Counted from the stretch's first letter, positions 41,346 to 50,449 are shown. The stretch: DNA of 64,000 nucleotides from Pelagicoccus sp. SDUM812003 (GCF_031127815.1 NZ_JARXHY010000010.1:124001-188000); one strand, 5' to 3'. Notes: generated by a model not told the origin, from the sequence alone. Numbers and translations: made by a program.

Positions 41346-41897
41346 ATGAAGATCATATTGCTAATCACCTGCTTGCTTTGCCTGGCGAGCGCCTCCTTCG
41401 GCAAACCGAAGCGGGAGGCGCCGACCATCGAGCTGAATCCTGCGGACACTCTCTACATCCAGGTGATCGACAGCGTTCGCATGGGCAATATCGGCCGCAA
41501 CGATCGCTTTCGTCGGATTCGCAATACGCTGGAGGAGGTTTTCGAGGAGGCGGATTTTCCCATGCAGTACAAGATCATGCGTTTCAGCGGAAACCGTTTG
41601 CCGCCGGATCAGCCGAGCTTGCACATGACGATCATGAAGTGGGGCGACTACGGGCTGAGCCAGATCGAGGTGCAGTTCAGCGCCAGTCTGCGCCGGGAGT
41701 ACGATCGGAACAAGCTGGGCATGTTCTATCATCGGGGAGGGTCGAGTTTGATGGCTGACGAGCGGGTGTACAAGGACGTGTTGCGCAAGGCGTTGGAGGA
41801 AATGGTGTTCGAGCTAGGGCAACGTTTGGCGGCCGCACTCGATGATGAAGCCGAGGTGGTGGACGCGGAGGCCGACCAGGCTGTCGGACAGCAGTAG
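41346..41897 (+). CDS. Secreted hypothetical protein
   Basis: This 183-residue protein begins with a clear signal peptide (MKIILLITCLLCLASASFGKP, cleavage near residue 19). The mature part is a mixed alpha/beta sequence with LYIQVIDSVRMGNIGRNDRFRRI, LPPDQPSLHMTIMKWGDYG and a C-terminal helix ending in an acidic tail. No family was recognised. It lies 18 nt before an ECF sigma factor gene on the same strand, so it may be co-transcribed or respond to the same envelope signal. Confidence 0.65.
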   Translation: MKIILLITCLLCLASASFGKPKREAPTIELNPADTLYIQVIDSVRMGNIGRNDRFRRIRNTLEEVFEEADFPMQYKIMRFSGNRLPPDQPSLHMTIMKWGDYGLSQIEVQFSASLRREYDRNKLGMFYHRGGSSLMADERVYKDVLRKALEEMVFELGQRLAAALDDEAEVVDAEADQAVGQQ

Positions 41898-41914
41898 GAA
41901 GCCCGTTTCGCTGA

Positions 41915-42499
41915 ATGAAACCCGGTGTATCGATGGACGACGCAAGTTTCGAAGCAGAGTTGATCAGACGGATCGCGAATAGGGAGCGCGATGCCTTCGA
42001 CCAGCTGTACGCCCGTTATTCGCGTCCCTTGTTCTCCTACATTTTCAAATTTCTGCGGGACCATGGTCTAGCGGAGGAGGTACTGCAGGATGTCTTCGTG
42101 AAGATCTGGAAGACCGCTCATCGCTACGACCCGAAGCTCTCGCGCCCATTCAGCTGGTCGGTGCTGGTGACGAAACGCCTTTGCATCGATCGATTGAGGG
42201 CGTCCAAGCCGGTCACCGTCACCGACGACCCCATGGCCTACAAGCCAGCGGAGGAGCATCGGCAGGACGATCGGGACCCGTCCGATCACGTGGCGGTGAA
42301 GGACGAGATCGGCATCTTGCGAAGCTTGCTCGAGAAGCTGCCTGAGTCGCAGCGCTTGAGCTTGGAGCTGTCCATGGACAAGGGGCTCACGCAACAGGAA
42401 ATTTCAGACGAACTCGACATGCCGCTAGGCACGGTGAAAACCGCCATGCGCCGGGGCATGCAGAAACTTAAAACCATGATGGCTGCGAACAATGAATAG
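41915..42499 (+). CDS. ECF-type RNA polymerase sigma factor
   Basis: This 194-residue protein has the two ECF domains. Sigma-2 is at about residues 25-95 (AFDQLYARYSRPLFSYIFKFL, AEEVLQDVFVKIWK, RPFSWSVLVTKRLCIDRLR) and sigma-4 at about 135-190 (LEKLPESQRLSLELSMDKGLTQQEISDELDMPLGTVKTAMRRGMQKLK). The linker carries an acidic stretch. It overlaps the downstream anti-sigma gene by 8 nt. The sequence class and partner resemble the SigK/RskA type. An inner start, MDDASF, 6 codons later, is possible. Confidence 0.92.
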   Translation: MKPGVSMDDASFEAELIRRIANRERDAFDQLYARYSRPLFSYIFKFLRDHGLAEEVLQDVFVKIWKTAHRYDPKLSRPFSWSVLVTKRLCIDRLRASKPVTVTDDPMAYKPAEEHRQDDRDPSDHVAVKDEIGILRSLLEKLPESQRLSLELSMDKGLTQQEISDELDMPLGTVKTAMRRGMQKLKTMMAANNE

Positions 42500-43352
42500 G
42501 GAACAACGAGAGGAATACGCCTTGCTCTACGCTTTGGGGTCTTTGCCCGAAGACGAAACGGAAGCCTTCGAGAAGGAGGCGTCCGAGGATCGCGAGCTGC
42601 AGCGGTTGATCCACGAGAACCAGCGCTTGCAGGAGGAGTGGGTGAGGGAGTGCGAGCCCGTGGAGCCGCCGTTTCAGAGCTACTCCAGGATCATGTCGGA
42701 GATCGACTCGGACCGGACGAGAAAGGCGCCTTCGGAGAAGGAGCTTCGTCCTGAGGCCCCAGTTCGCCGTGTGGTCCCCTTCCTCAACTGGGGAGGTTGG
42801 GCGGCTGCGGCTTGCGTGGCCTTGGTCTTCAGCGTCTTGCGATTTGGAAACGGGGGCGCCGACTTGCGTTCCGACATCGTGCTCAACAATCTGGCGAACC
42901 CGAAGCTGATGGCGGTGGAGACGCCGTCGGAAGACATCGGAATCGAAGACCGCATGCTCGAGTTGGTGGGAATCGCCGAGGCGTATTGGTTCGCCCGCGA
43001 GGGAGTGCCGAGCGACCAGCTGCTGGCTGACTCCGCCACGGAGATCGCGCCGATTTCGGGCGGATTCACCGTCTTCGATCGTACCTACAAGCTCGGTTTC
43101 ATCGCGGTGGAGAACATGCCCAACGAGACGGCGGGCAAGTCCTATCACGTCTGGGCCAAGACCAGCCCCGAGTCCAAGCCGATACGGGCGGGAGCCCTGC
43201 CGATTGGCGACGAGTCGCGGGGGCTGTTTTTCTTCGATCTGTCGAGTTTGCCCAAGGATGTGGACGTGGGAAATCTGAGCTTTTTCGTCACTGAGGAGGA
43301 AAGCGACGACCCGGCGAAGCCCAGCCAGATGATCGTGCTGAGCGACTTCTAG
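42492..43352 (+). CDS. RskA-type anti-sigma factor
   Basis: This 286-residue protein has an N-terminal cytoplasmic domain (about 1-100, YALLYALGSLPEDETEAFE, the leucine-glycine pattern of anti-sigma domains), one membrane helix at about residues 103-118 (AAAACVALVFSVLRFG) and a periplasmic domain matching RskA (SGGFTVFDRTYKLGFIAVENMP, SYHVWAKTSPESKPIRAGALPI). The N-terminal domain lacks the HxxxCxxC zinc motif of ZAS proteins. It would hold the overlapping ECF sigma factor at the membrane until a signal leads to release, probably by proteolysis. Confidence 0.9.
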   Translation: MNREQREEYALLYALGSLPEDETEAFEKEASEDRELQRLIHENQRLQEEWVRECEPVEPPFQSYSRIMSEIDSDRTRKAPSEKELRPEAPVRRVVPFLNWGGWAAAACVALVFSVLRFGNGGADLRSDIVLNNLANPKLMAVETPSEDIGIEDRMLELVGIAEAYWFAREGVPSDQLLADSATEIAPISGGFTVFDRTYKLGFIAVENMPNETAGKSYHVWAKTSPESKPIRAGALPIGDESRGLFFFDLSSLPKDVDVGNLSFFVTEEESDDPAKPSQMIVLSDF

Positions 43353-43466
43353 GAACGGGCGTTCTTCTTTACGATCCGCTTACATTTTAGCGTTGCCGCG
43401 AGGCGGGCTGGGAGGTTTTTGTGGGAAGGCTCACTTCTTCGTTAACCTCTTCCCCCTTCCCGTCTT

Positions 43467-44759
43467 ATGAAACGCTTCAGCGCTTTTGCCGCGACTGTGG
43501 TCGCGCTCGCTTTGCCTAGCCTGGTTCATGCCCAGGAGCAGGCTTCCCTCAATGCCGGCGACACTGCATGGATGATCGTCGCTACCGCTCTGGTCCTCTT
43601 CATGACGCTGCCTGGACTGTCCCTGTTTTACGGCGGTTTGGTGCGTGCCAAGAACGTGCTCTCCATCCTGATGCAATGCTTCGCGATATGCGCGGTGATG
43701 TCGCTGTTGTGGGTGATCTTTGGATACAGCTTGGCGGTGACGGGTACCGGTCCGTTCATAGGCGGTTTGGAGTTCGCGTTCCTCAAGCACCTGACGGTGG
43801 ATTCCCTGTCCGGCACCATTCCCGAAAGCGTTTTCGTGACCTTTCAAATGACCTTTGCCATCATCACACCCGCTCTGATCGTGGGAGCGTTCGCGGAGCG
43901 CATCAAGTTTTCCGCGGTGATGCTGTTCAGCATCGGTTGGTTCGTGCTTTCCTACATCCCGATTTGGCACATGGCGTGGTCGGAGCACGGATTCTTTCAC
44001 AACTGGAGCGTCATGGATTTCGCTGGTGGCACGGTGGTGCACATCAACGCCGCTATGGCTGGTTTGGTCGGCTGTTTGATGGTTGGCCGCCGCAAGGGGG
44101 CGTTCGCGGAGCCAATCAAACCGCACAGCCTACCGCTCACCGTAGTCGGCGCCTCCATGCTCTGGGTAGGCTGGTTCGGCTTCAACGCGGGCAGCGCCGT
44201 GGCCGCTGACGGAACCGCTGGCATGGCGATGCTCGTCACCCAGATCGCCTGCGCCACTTCGGCTGTGGTTTGGATGCTCATCGAATGGCTCAAGCACGGA
44301 AAGGCCTCGGTGCTCGGCATCGCTACTGGCGCCGTGGCGGGTTTGGTCGCGATCACGCCAGCGTCCGGAAACGCGGGACCGATGGGCGCCATCCTGATCG
44401 GGGCCGCTTCTTCGGTGTGCTGCTATCTGGTGGCGGTTAAGCTGAAATTCGCTCTCAAGATCGACGACAGCTTGGACGTGTTCGGCGTGCATGGCATCGG
44501 CGGAATCGTGGGCGCCATCCTGACCGGAGTGGTCGCTTCGGAATCGTTTGGCGGCACCGGATATGGCGAGGGCATCACCATGCTCGCCCAGGTCTGGGGA
44601 CAATTCGTCAGCGTGGTGATTACCATCGTATGGAGCGGCGTGGTCTCGCTCATCCTCTTTTTCCTCATCGACAAGGCGATCGGACTGCGGGTCGACAACG
44701 ACAGCGAACTGAAGGGGCTCGACCTCAGCGAGCACGACGAGCAAGGCTACGAAATGTAG
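43467..44759 (+). CDS. amtB: Ammonium transporter
   Basis: At 430 residues this Amt/MEP channel starts with a signal peptide (MKRFSAFAATVVALALPSLVHAQ) and then has eleven membrane helices. Family marks are TALVLFMTLPGLSLFYGGLVRAKNVLS, IPIWHMAW and DFAGGTVVHINA (first pore histidine nearby), GWFGFNAGSA and DVFGVHGIGGIVGA (second pore histidine). No glnK PII gene is adjacent, so regulation must be by a PII protein encoded elsewhere. It links to gltB as part of nitrogen assimilation and is followed by a terminator. Confidence 0.96.
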   Translation: MKRFSAFAATVVALALPSLVHAQEQASLNAGDTAWMIVATALVLFMTLPGLSLFYGGLVRAKNVLSILMQCFAICAVMSLLWVIFGYSLAVTGTGPFIGGLEFAFLKHLTVDSLSGTIPESVFVTFQMTFAIITPALIVGAFAERIKFSAVMLFSIGWFVLSYIPIWHMAWSEHGFFHNWSVMDFAGGTVVHINAAMAGLVGCLMVGRRKGAFAEPIKPHSLPLTVVGASMLWVGWFGFNAGSAVAADGTAGMAMLVTQIACATSAVVWMLIEWLKHGKASVLGIATGAVAGLVAITPASGNAGPMGAILIGAASSVCCYLVAVKLKFALKIDDSLDVFGVHGIGGIVGAILTGVVASESFGGTGYGEGITMLAQVWGQFVSVVITIVWSGVVSLILFFLIDKAIGLRVDNDSELKGLDLSEHDEQGYEM

Positions 44760-44793
44760 CTCGTCCCGGCTCCGGCCTGAATACGATTTTCTC

Positions 44794-44828
44794 AGGCCCG
44801 TTCCGTTTTTCGCGGAGCGGGCCTTTTT
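44794..44828 (+). terminator. Terminator of amtB
   Basis: AGGCCCGTTCCG pairs with CGGAGCGGGCCT (one T-G pair) around a short T-rich loop, followed by five T residues, 35 nt after the amtB stop. Confidence 0.9.
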
Positions 44829-44911
44829 CGTGGCGCGATGCCCTGTTCTATCTCGCCCAACGCAACGACCTGAGCGAAAGGCTCCACGGAGAAACGAGGG
44901 AACAGTTTGTA

Positions 44912-44947
44912 GCAACTGATTTTTGCAACGTGGCAAAAAACAGTTGC
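44912..44947. repeat. 15-bp inverted repeat before the TatT gene
   Basis: GCAACTGATTTTTGC (44912-44926) and GCAAAAAACAGTTGC (44933-44947) are reverse complements with one mismatch around a 6-nt loop (AACGTG). It is the longest hairpin in the window's intergenic DNA. It lies 65 nt upstream of the start of the next gene, so it may be an operator or an RNA element of the TatT/TatP unit. Confidence 0.7.
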
Positions 44948-45011
44948 AGGCGGTGAGGAGTCCGCGAGCAGGCTTGAAAAGGGTGCGGTGCGGACTAGGG
45001 TGGTCGCTTCT

Positions 45012-45923
45012 ATGAAATCCACTTGGTCCATCGGCGTCGCGTGCTTGCTCAGTTCCTTGATCGTGAATGGTTGCTCGGTTAAGAAACTAGCTGTCAACCA
45101 GTTGGGAGATGCTTTGTCGGGAGGCGGCGATGTGTTCGCCTCGGACAACGATCCGGAGCTGGTGGGCGACGCGTTGCCGTTCAGCTTGAAGCTGATGGAG
45201 AGCGTGCTGGCGGAGACGCCGGAGCATGTGGGATTGCTGACGTCGCTGACCAGCGGGTTCACCCAGTACGCCTATGGTTGGGTGCAGCTCGATGCGGATG
45301 AGATCGAGGACGAGGATTACGATCGAGCGGTAGAGCTGCGGGAGCGGGCGATCAAGCTCTACGAGCGGGCGATGGGCTATGGCATGCGTGGTTTGGATGT
45401 TCGCCATGCGGGATTTTCCGATCAGCTCCGAGAGGATGAGGAGGCGGCGCTTGGCAGACTGCGGCCGGACGAGGTGGAGCTGTTGTACTGGACAGGCTTG
45501 GCTTGGGCGGGAGCGATTTCCCTCTCGCTCGACAACATGGATTTGGTGGGCGATCTGGCCTATGTGGAAGCGATGATGGAGCGGGCTCTCGAGCTGGATC
45601 CGGACTTCGACGATGGAGCGATTCAGACCTTTTTCGTGACCTACGAGGTAAGCCGCATGAATGCGGAGGGCGATCCTATCGAGAACGCGACTCGCTACTA
45701 CCACCGGGCGCTGGAGCTTTCGGACGGCCAGCTTGCTTCGGTGTATGTCGCTTATGCGGAAGCGGTTGCAGTGGAAACGCAGAACAAGGAACTTTTTGTG
45801 TCGCTGCTCAACCAAGCCTTGGAGATCGATGTGGACCAGCACCCTTCGACGCGCCTGAGCAACTTGATCTACCAGCGACGGGCGGAGTGGCTGCTCAATC
45901 GCTTGGAATGGTATTTCCTGTAG
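45012..45923 (+). CDS. TRAP transporter-associated TatT-family lipoprotein
   Basis: Starting at MKSTWSIGVACLLSS (45012) gives 303 residues with a lipobox LIVNGC, so Cys21 is the likely lipidated residue. The mature part is alpha-helical and shows TPR-like segments: RERAIKLYERAMGYGMRGL, YVEAMMERALELDPDFDDGA and YHRALELSDGQLASVYVAYAEAVAV. This composition matches the T component (TatT) of tetratricopeptide TRAP transporters, known from Treponema. The next plus-strand gene, about 200 nt on, is a TRAP substrate-binding protein, which supports the call. Its partner P component sits in the periplasm. Confidence 0.85.
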   Translation: MKSTWSIGVACLLSSLIVNGCSVKKLAVNQLGDALSGGGDVFASDNDPELVGDALPFSLKLMESVLAETPEHVGLLTSLTSGFTQYAYGWVQLDADEIEDEDYDRAVELRERAIKLYERAMGYGMRGLDVRHAGFSDQLREDEEAALGRLRPDEVELLYWTGLAWAGAISLSLDNMDLVGDLAYVEAMMERALELDPDFDDGAIQTFFVTYEVSRMNAEGDPIENATRYYHRALELSDGQLASVYVAYAEAVAVETQNKELFVSLLNQALEIDVDQHPSTRLSNLIYQRRAEWLLNRLEWYFL

Positions 45924-46124
45924 ATCCGATCTTGGAAGCGGGACGGCTCTGTCCGTAGGACTTTGGCTCCGCGAGCGAAATCCGAATCGAGCGGGGAGAT
46001 TTCTGGCTTCCGAATGAAACGATTGGGCGGCGAACTTGTATAAAACATTGAAGCTCCTAGGCGCTTGGTACGTCTTATGGAGGTCTGACTCGTTCGACGA
46101 GCCTGCAAAACCCTCTCGAAAATC

Positions 46125-47153
46125 ATGATGCTTGTTTCAAAACCGATTCGAATTCTCGCTTTGTTCGCAGTGATGGCTGCGGTATTTTCTGCGGCCCCAG
46201 ACGCGGAGGCGCGAAAGCAGCGGCTTCGCCTGACGACCTTGGCTCCCAAGGACTCGTCCTTCGACAAGTCCTTGCGCCGCATGGGCCAGGAGTGGAAGAA
46301 GGAAACGCGGGGCGAGGTGGACTTGATCATTTTCGCTGGTGGCGTGCAGGGTGGCGAGACGGCTATGATCGACCGCATGCGGGTCAACCAGACGCAGGCT
46401 GCCTTGATATCCGGAGTGGGCTTGGCGGAGATCGATCCGGCGGTGGCTGGATTGCAGCAGGTGCCCTTGATGTTTCACAGCTACGAGGAGCTGGAGTACG
46501 TGATGGACAAGCTCGGTCCGATGTTGGAAAAGCGTATTCGTGACAAAGGCTTCGTGGTGCTCGGCTGGATGGACTCCGGTTGGGTGCGCATTTTCAGCAA
46601 GAACAAGCTGGTGACGCCTGAGGACATGAAAAAGGGCAAGCTGTACACCTGGGCGGGTGACACCAAGCAGACCGATTTGCTCAAAAACATGGGCTTTCGC
46701 CCCGTACCCATCGACGCCACCGAAGTGACATCGAGCTTGCAGACCGGCCTCATCGATATCGTGCCGCTGCCGCCCTTTTTCGCTTTGGCCACGCAGACCT
46801 ACAAGCCCGCCCCGAACATGCTGAATATCAAGTACACTCCCATCATCGGAGCCATCGTGGTATCGGAGCAGGCGTGGAGCCGCATCGATCCTGAGGATCA
46901 GGAAGCCATGAAGCGGGTGGCGGAAGACGTTTGCCGCGAGATGACCCTGGCCGGACGCGAGGAGAACGAGCAAGCGGTCAAGGTGATGCAGGAGAAGTGG
47001 GGGCTCAAGGTCGTGGAATCCTCCGAGAAGGTGGAGGAGGCCTGGGAAACGGCTTCCGAGGAAGCCTATTCGCTCATTCGAGACAACACGGTGCCCGCGG
47101 AGATTTTCGACGAAGTCGTTCGCTTGCTAGAGGAGCATCGCGGGGGCGAGTAG
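46125..47153 (+). CDS. TRAP transporter substrate-binding protein (DctP/TatP type)
   Basis: This 342-residue protein has a signal peptide (about residues 1-30, LALFAVMAAVFSAAPDAEA) and a DctP fold: LTTLAPKDSSFDKSLRRMGQEWKKET, MIDRMRVNQTQAALISGVGL, DKGFVVLGWMDSGWVRIFS, and the substrate-salt-bridge region TPEDMKKGKLYTWAGD...GFRPVPIDATEV. It follows a TatT lipoprotein gene. No membrane subunits (DctQ, DctM) are present before the terminator, so either they lie elsewhere or the pair works with another carrier. Substrate unknown; TatP-type proteins may bind hydrophobic ligands. Confidence 0.9.
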   Translation: MMLVSKPIRILALFAVMAAVFSAAPDAEARKQRLRLTTLAPKDSSFDKSLRRMGQEWKKETRGEVDLIIFAGGVQGGETAMIDRMRVNQTQAALISGVGLAEIDPAVAGLQQVPLMFHSYEELEYVMDKLGPMLEKRIRDKGFVVLGWMDSGWVRIFSKNKLVTPEDMKKGKLYTWAGDTKQTDLLKNMGFRPVPIDATEVTSSLQTGLIDIVPLPPFFALATQTYKPAPNMLNIKYTPIIGAIVVSEQAWSRIDPEDQEAMKRVAEDVCREMTLAGREENEQAVKVMQEKWGLKVVESSEKVEEAWETASEEAYSLIRDNTVPAEIFDEVVRLLEEHRGGE

Positions 47154-47219
47154 GGATTCATCGCGGTGGAGACGCGTTTCGATGAATCGCGGAGCCGTTT
47201 GCGAGAGAAGTATTTATAG

Positions 47220-47252
47220 AAAAAGGCCGTCCTGATTTGGGACGGCCTTTTT
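47220..47252. terminator. Bidirectional terminator between tatP-like gene and yebC
   Basis: AAAAAGGCCGTCC and GGACGGCCTTTTT are exact reverse complements around a 7-nt loop. T tracts occur on both strands, so it can serve the plus-strand TRAP gene and the convergent yebC. Confidence 0.92.
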
Positions 47253-47303
47253 GGCGAAAGTCTGGTTCGCGGGGGTTGCGGTTTGTCTTGCGTGCCCGTC
47301 CTG

Positions 47304-48047
47304 CTAGTCCTCGAGAAGACCGTCGGCGATGTCGGCGTTGTGGAAGACGTTTTGCACGTCGTCCAGGTCGTCGAGGGCGTCGATCAGGGCCATGACCTGT
47401 TTGGCTTGGGCGGCGTCGCCGATTGGGGTGAGGGTTTCCGGCAGGTAGGCCAGTTCCGAGCTGGCCACTTCGATGCCGGCGTCGGAGAGGGCTTGGCTGA
47501 CCGCGTCGTATTCGGTGATGGGAGCCAGCACCTCGTAGCCTTCCTCTTCGGTTTTTATGTCTTCGGCTCCTGCTTCGAGGGCCACGTCCATGAGCTTTTC
47601 CTCGTCGATCTGATCCTTGGCGATGAGGAACTGGCCGCATCGGTTGAACATGAAGGCCACGGCTCCGGCTCCCGCCAGGTTGCCTCCGCGCTTGGTGAAG
47701 GTGGAGCGGATTTCCGAAGCGGCTCGGTTCTTGTTGTCCGTGGTCACCTCCACCACCACCGCGATGCCGTGCGGAGCGTAGCCTTCGTAGACGAACTCCT
47801 CGTAGACCACGCCGGGAAGCTCGCCGGTGCCTTTTTTGATGGCCCGATCGATATTGTCCGCTGGCATGTTGGCGTCGCGCGCTTTGAGCAGCACGGTGCG
47901 AAGCTTGGCGTTGGTGTCGGGGTCGCCGCCGCCGTCTTTGGCGGCCATGGTGATGTCCTTGGAGAGACGGCTGAAGATCTTGCCTCGCTTAGCGTCGACG
48001 GCTGCCTTGCGGTGCTTGGTATTGGCCCATTTGCTGTGTCCTGCCAT
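47304..48047 (-). CDS. yebC: YebC/PmpR-family protein (TACO1-like)
   Basis: This 247-residue protein is full length for the family: MAGHSKWANTKHRKAAVDAKRGKIFSRLSK at the N-terminus, NAKLRTVLLKARDANMPADNIDRAI, and the VYEGYAPHGIAVVVEVTTDN block. YebC proteins are described as transcriptional regulators and, more recently, as translation factors that relieve ribosome stalling. The gene is convergent with the TRAP gene and 67 nt after the end of yidC on the same strand. Confidence 0.96.
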   Translation of the reverse strand: MAGHSKWANTKHRKAAVDAKRGKIFSRLSKDITMAAKDGGGDPDTNAKLRTVLLKARDANMPADNIDRAIKKGTGELPGVVYEEFVYEGYAPHGIAVVVEVTTDNKNRAASEIRSTFTKRGGNLAGAGAVAFMFNRCGQFLIAKDQIDEEKLMDVALEAGAEDIKTEEEGYEVLAPITEYDAVSQALSDAGIEVASSELAYLPETLTPIGDAAQAKQVMALIDALDDLDDVQNVFHNADIADGLLED

Positions 48048-48114
48048 GGTGTGACTTTCGGTTCTTGGTCCTAAACGATAGGGGTTGGGTTTTTAGACTG
48101 CTGGGAAGGGAGAG

Positions 48115-49902
48115 CTAGTTTTTCTTGCGCTTCTTCTTCTTCGAGTTGTCGCCCTCGATGGCCTTCTTCATCGCGGGAGGCAGCTGCACCTCAAAGTCGT
48201 CCTGGCCGCGCTTGGTGAGCCATTGCTGTCCGATGGTGAAGAGGTTGCTGATCGACCAGTAGAGCACCAGACCTGAGGAGAAGGTGTAGGTGAAGGGGAA
48301 GAAGATGAACGGCATGAACTTCATCATCTTGGTCTGGGCGTTGTCGACGGTCGGCGTCGGCATGGTCCACATCTGGTAGGCGAGCGTGACCAGCCAGAAG
48401 AAGGGCAGCACGTTGAAGGGGAAGCCGGCGACGTAGCCGATGGTGTCGGGCTTGGAGAGGTCGGCGATCCAGAGGAAGTCGGCGAAGCGAAGCTCGGCGG
48501 CGCTGCGCAGCATATAGAACAGGGCGAAGAAGATGGGGATCTGAGCCAGCATGGGCAGGCAGCCCGCCACCGGGTTGATCTTGTTGAGCTTGTACAGCTC
48601 CATCATCATCTGCTGCTGCTTTTGGGTGTCGTCCGGAAACTTCTCCTTCAGGGCCTTCATCGGCTCCTGCAGCTTGGACATCTTGCGCATGGACTTCATG
48701 CTCATCAGGGTGATGGGCAGCAGCGTGCCGCGAACCACGACGGTGAGCAGGACGATGGCGACGCCCCAGTTGCCCACGAATCCATGGATCCAGGTCATCA
48801 GCTGCAGCAGGATCTTGGAAATGGCTCCGAAGAAGCCGAACTGCATGGCCTGTTCCTGTCCCTGTTTCAGCTTGGCGAGGCGTGTGTGCTCCTTGGGACC
48901 GGCGTAGAAATCGAAGCTTTTCGTGACGGTGCCACCTGCGGGCAGGGAGATGGCGCCCATCTTCACGTCGGCGGTGATTCCGGTCGCCGGCTCGCCGGTC
49001 TTGGGATCGAGAGGGAAGTCCACCGGTCGGGCGATGAAGCCGGAGCCCGGCTCGCCCGGGGTGAGCAAGGTGATGAAGAACTGGTTTTTAACCGAAGCCC
49101 AGACCACGGTGTCGTTGACCTGCTCGAAGTCCATGGGCTCGGATTTGAAGAAAAGGAAGCCTCCGCCCGAGAAGTCGCTTTGCTCGGTGAACTCCACGTC
49201 CTCGCCGTTGTAGTAGCCAAAGGTCTGCAGGTAGCGGTCTTGGTTTCCGGAGGGGGCTACGGTGCCGATGTTGAGGCTTGGTTCGCCCAGAGGGAGCGGT
49301 TGATCGCTCAGGTTCTTGAACTCCAGGGTATGCTCGATGGTGTAGGGAGCCGCGTAGGCGGCGTCTTCCGAAATGGTGTAGCGGCGGGTGATTTCGAGCT
49401 GGTCGGAGAGCTTGGCTCGGAAGGTGACGGTGTTGGGGGTGAGGGAAGGAACGCGTTCGAAGATCACGTCCTTGGCGTCGCCCAGATAGGTGGAGAGATT
49501 GAGGGCCGGCACGTAGCGCAGGCGATTCATGATGTAGGGATCCTCGCCGTCGATGGTCGCCTTTTTCTTTTTCAGTACGATTTCCTTGATGGAGCCGCCG
49601 TAGTTGGTGAAACGGGCTTCGATGAAATCGTTTTCCAGGGAGGCGATGACTTCGCCTTCTCGATCGGTGATCTCCTCCACCTTGGCATGACCGTTGGTGA
49701 CCGGTGTGATGGTCGACGGCACGGGCGGAGTGGCGGACGGATCGACGGGGCTTGCAGGGCCGGATTGATCCGAAGGGATGGCTTCGGGGGCGGTTTGAGG
49801 AGGAAGCTCGTTCGGCTCGACCTGACGCTGGCTGGTTTTCGTCATCAGCACCATGCCGACGATGAGCAACGCGACTCCGATTATGGTATTCTTTTTGTCC
49901 AT
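48115..49902 (-). CDS. yidC: Membrane protein insertase YidC
   Basis: At 595 residues this is a Gram-negative-type YidC. It has an N-terminal membrane anchor (ALLIVGMVLM), a proline-rich linker, a large periplasmic beta domain (about 75-350; GGSIKEIVLKKKK, AAPYTIEHTLEFKNLS) and the C-terminal five-helix insertase domain. The latter shows the conserved groove arginine in VVRGTLLPITLMSMKSMRKM and the segments MQMMMELYK-like QQQMMMELYKLNKINPVAGCLPMLAQIPIFFALFYML. It ends in a basic tail (KKKKRKKN) that can bind ribosomes. rnpA and rpmH are upstream on the same strand, the usual order. Confidence 0.97.
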   Translation of the reverse strand: MDKKNTIIGVALLIVGMVLMTKTSQRQVEPNELPPQTAPEAIPSDQSGPASPVDPSATPPVPSTITPVTNGHAKVEEITDREGEVIASLENDFIEARFTNYGGSIKEIVLKKKKATIDGEDPYIMNRLRYVPALNLSTYLGDAKDVIFERVPSLTPNTVTFRAKLSDQLEITRRYTISEDAAYAAPYTIEHTLEFKNLSDQPLPLGEPSLNIGTVAPSGNQDRYLQTFGYYNGEDVEFTEQSDFSGGGFLFFKSEPMDFEQVNDTVVWASVKNQFFITLLTPGEPGSGFIARPVDFPLDPKTGEPATGITADVKMGAISLPAGGTVTKSFDFYAGPKEHTRLAKLKQGQEQAMQFGFFGAISKILLQLMTWIHGFVGNWGVAIVLLTVVVRGTLLPITLMSMKSMRKMSKLQEPMKALKEKFPDDTQKQQQMMMELYKLNKINPVAGCLPMLAQIPIFFALFYMLRSAAELRFADFLWIADLSKPDTIGYVAGFPFNVLPFFWLVTLAYQMWTMPTPTVDNAQTKMMKFMPFIFFPFTYTFSSGLVLYWSISNLFTIGQQWLTKRGQDDFEVQLPPAMKKAIEGDNSKKKKRKKN

Positions 49903-49985
49903 CGAATCTTGTGAAAGAGAGTTTTTCGGGAGGGAATGCGCCCGAGGAAAGGGCTCATAAAAGGTGCGTCCTGTGGCCTAGCAAG

Positions 49986-50420
49986 CTAATCCTCCTGCGA
50001 GTGAGGCCGCGAATCGGTCGACTGCGTCGCCTGGCTGATCGGCGCGTCGAGCGGGCGCAGCAGCTTCTTGTACTTCAGGGCATGCAGAAAGCGCTGCTCG
50101 AGCTCATGGTAGGAGGCTTTGCCGGCTGGCTGCCGGATGCTCACCACGATATCCGCGGCCGCTTTCAGCTCGTGCTGGTGCAGGCGGAAGAGTTCGCGGA
50201 AGCGACGCTTCAAGGTGTTGCGCATCACGGCGTTGCCCACTCGTCTAGCCGCTGAGATGCCGACACGCGGAGACGAAGCATCCGCGCTGTCGCTAGCGCG
50301 GATGCGGGAAAATAGGGCGAAGTACCGGCAGCGATAGGGCTTGCCAAGACTTCTGATCTCAAGGAAGTCGGCGTTTCGGCGCAGACGGCTCGCAGGGCGG
50401 AGCTTGAATCTCCTCACCAT
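49986..50420 (-). CDS. rnpA: Ribonuclease P protein component
   Basis: This 144-residue basic protein binds the RNase P RNA and helps mature tRNA 5' ends. The diagnostic RNR motif is in RVGNAVMRNTLKRRFRELFR, and the N-terminal central cleft region is LRRNADFLEIRSLGKPYRCRYF. It has a longer, uncharged tail (LDAPISQATQSTDSRP). It lies 83 nt before yidC and 29 nt after rpmH. There is no yidD gene between rnpA and yidC, where it often is. Confidence 0.95.
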   Translation of the reverse strand: MVRRFKLRPASRLRRNADFLEIRSLGKPYRCRYFALFSRIRASDSADASSPRVGISAARRVGNAVMRNTLKRRFRELFRLHQHELKAAADIVVSIRQPAGKASYHELEQRFLHALKYKKLLRPLDAPISQATQSTDSRPHSQED

Positions 50421-50449
50421 GATCTTGCCGTCCGAAGACGCTCGCTCGA

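Noticed and set aside
48622-49914. 430-codon plus-strand frame opposite yidC
   Set aside because: Antisense shadow of an unmistakable YidC.
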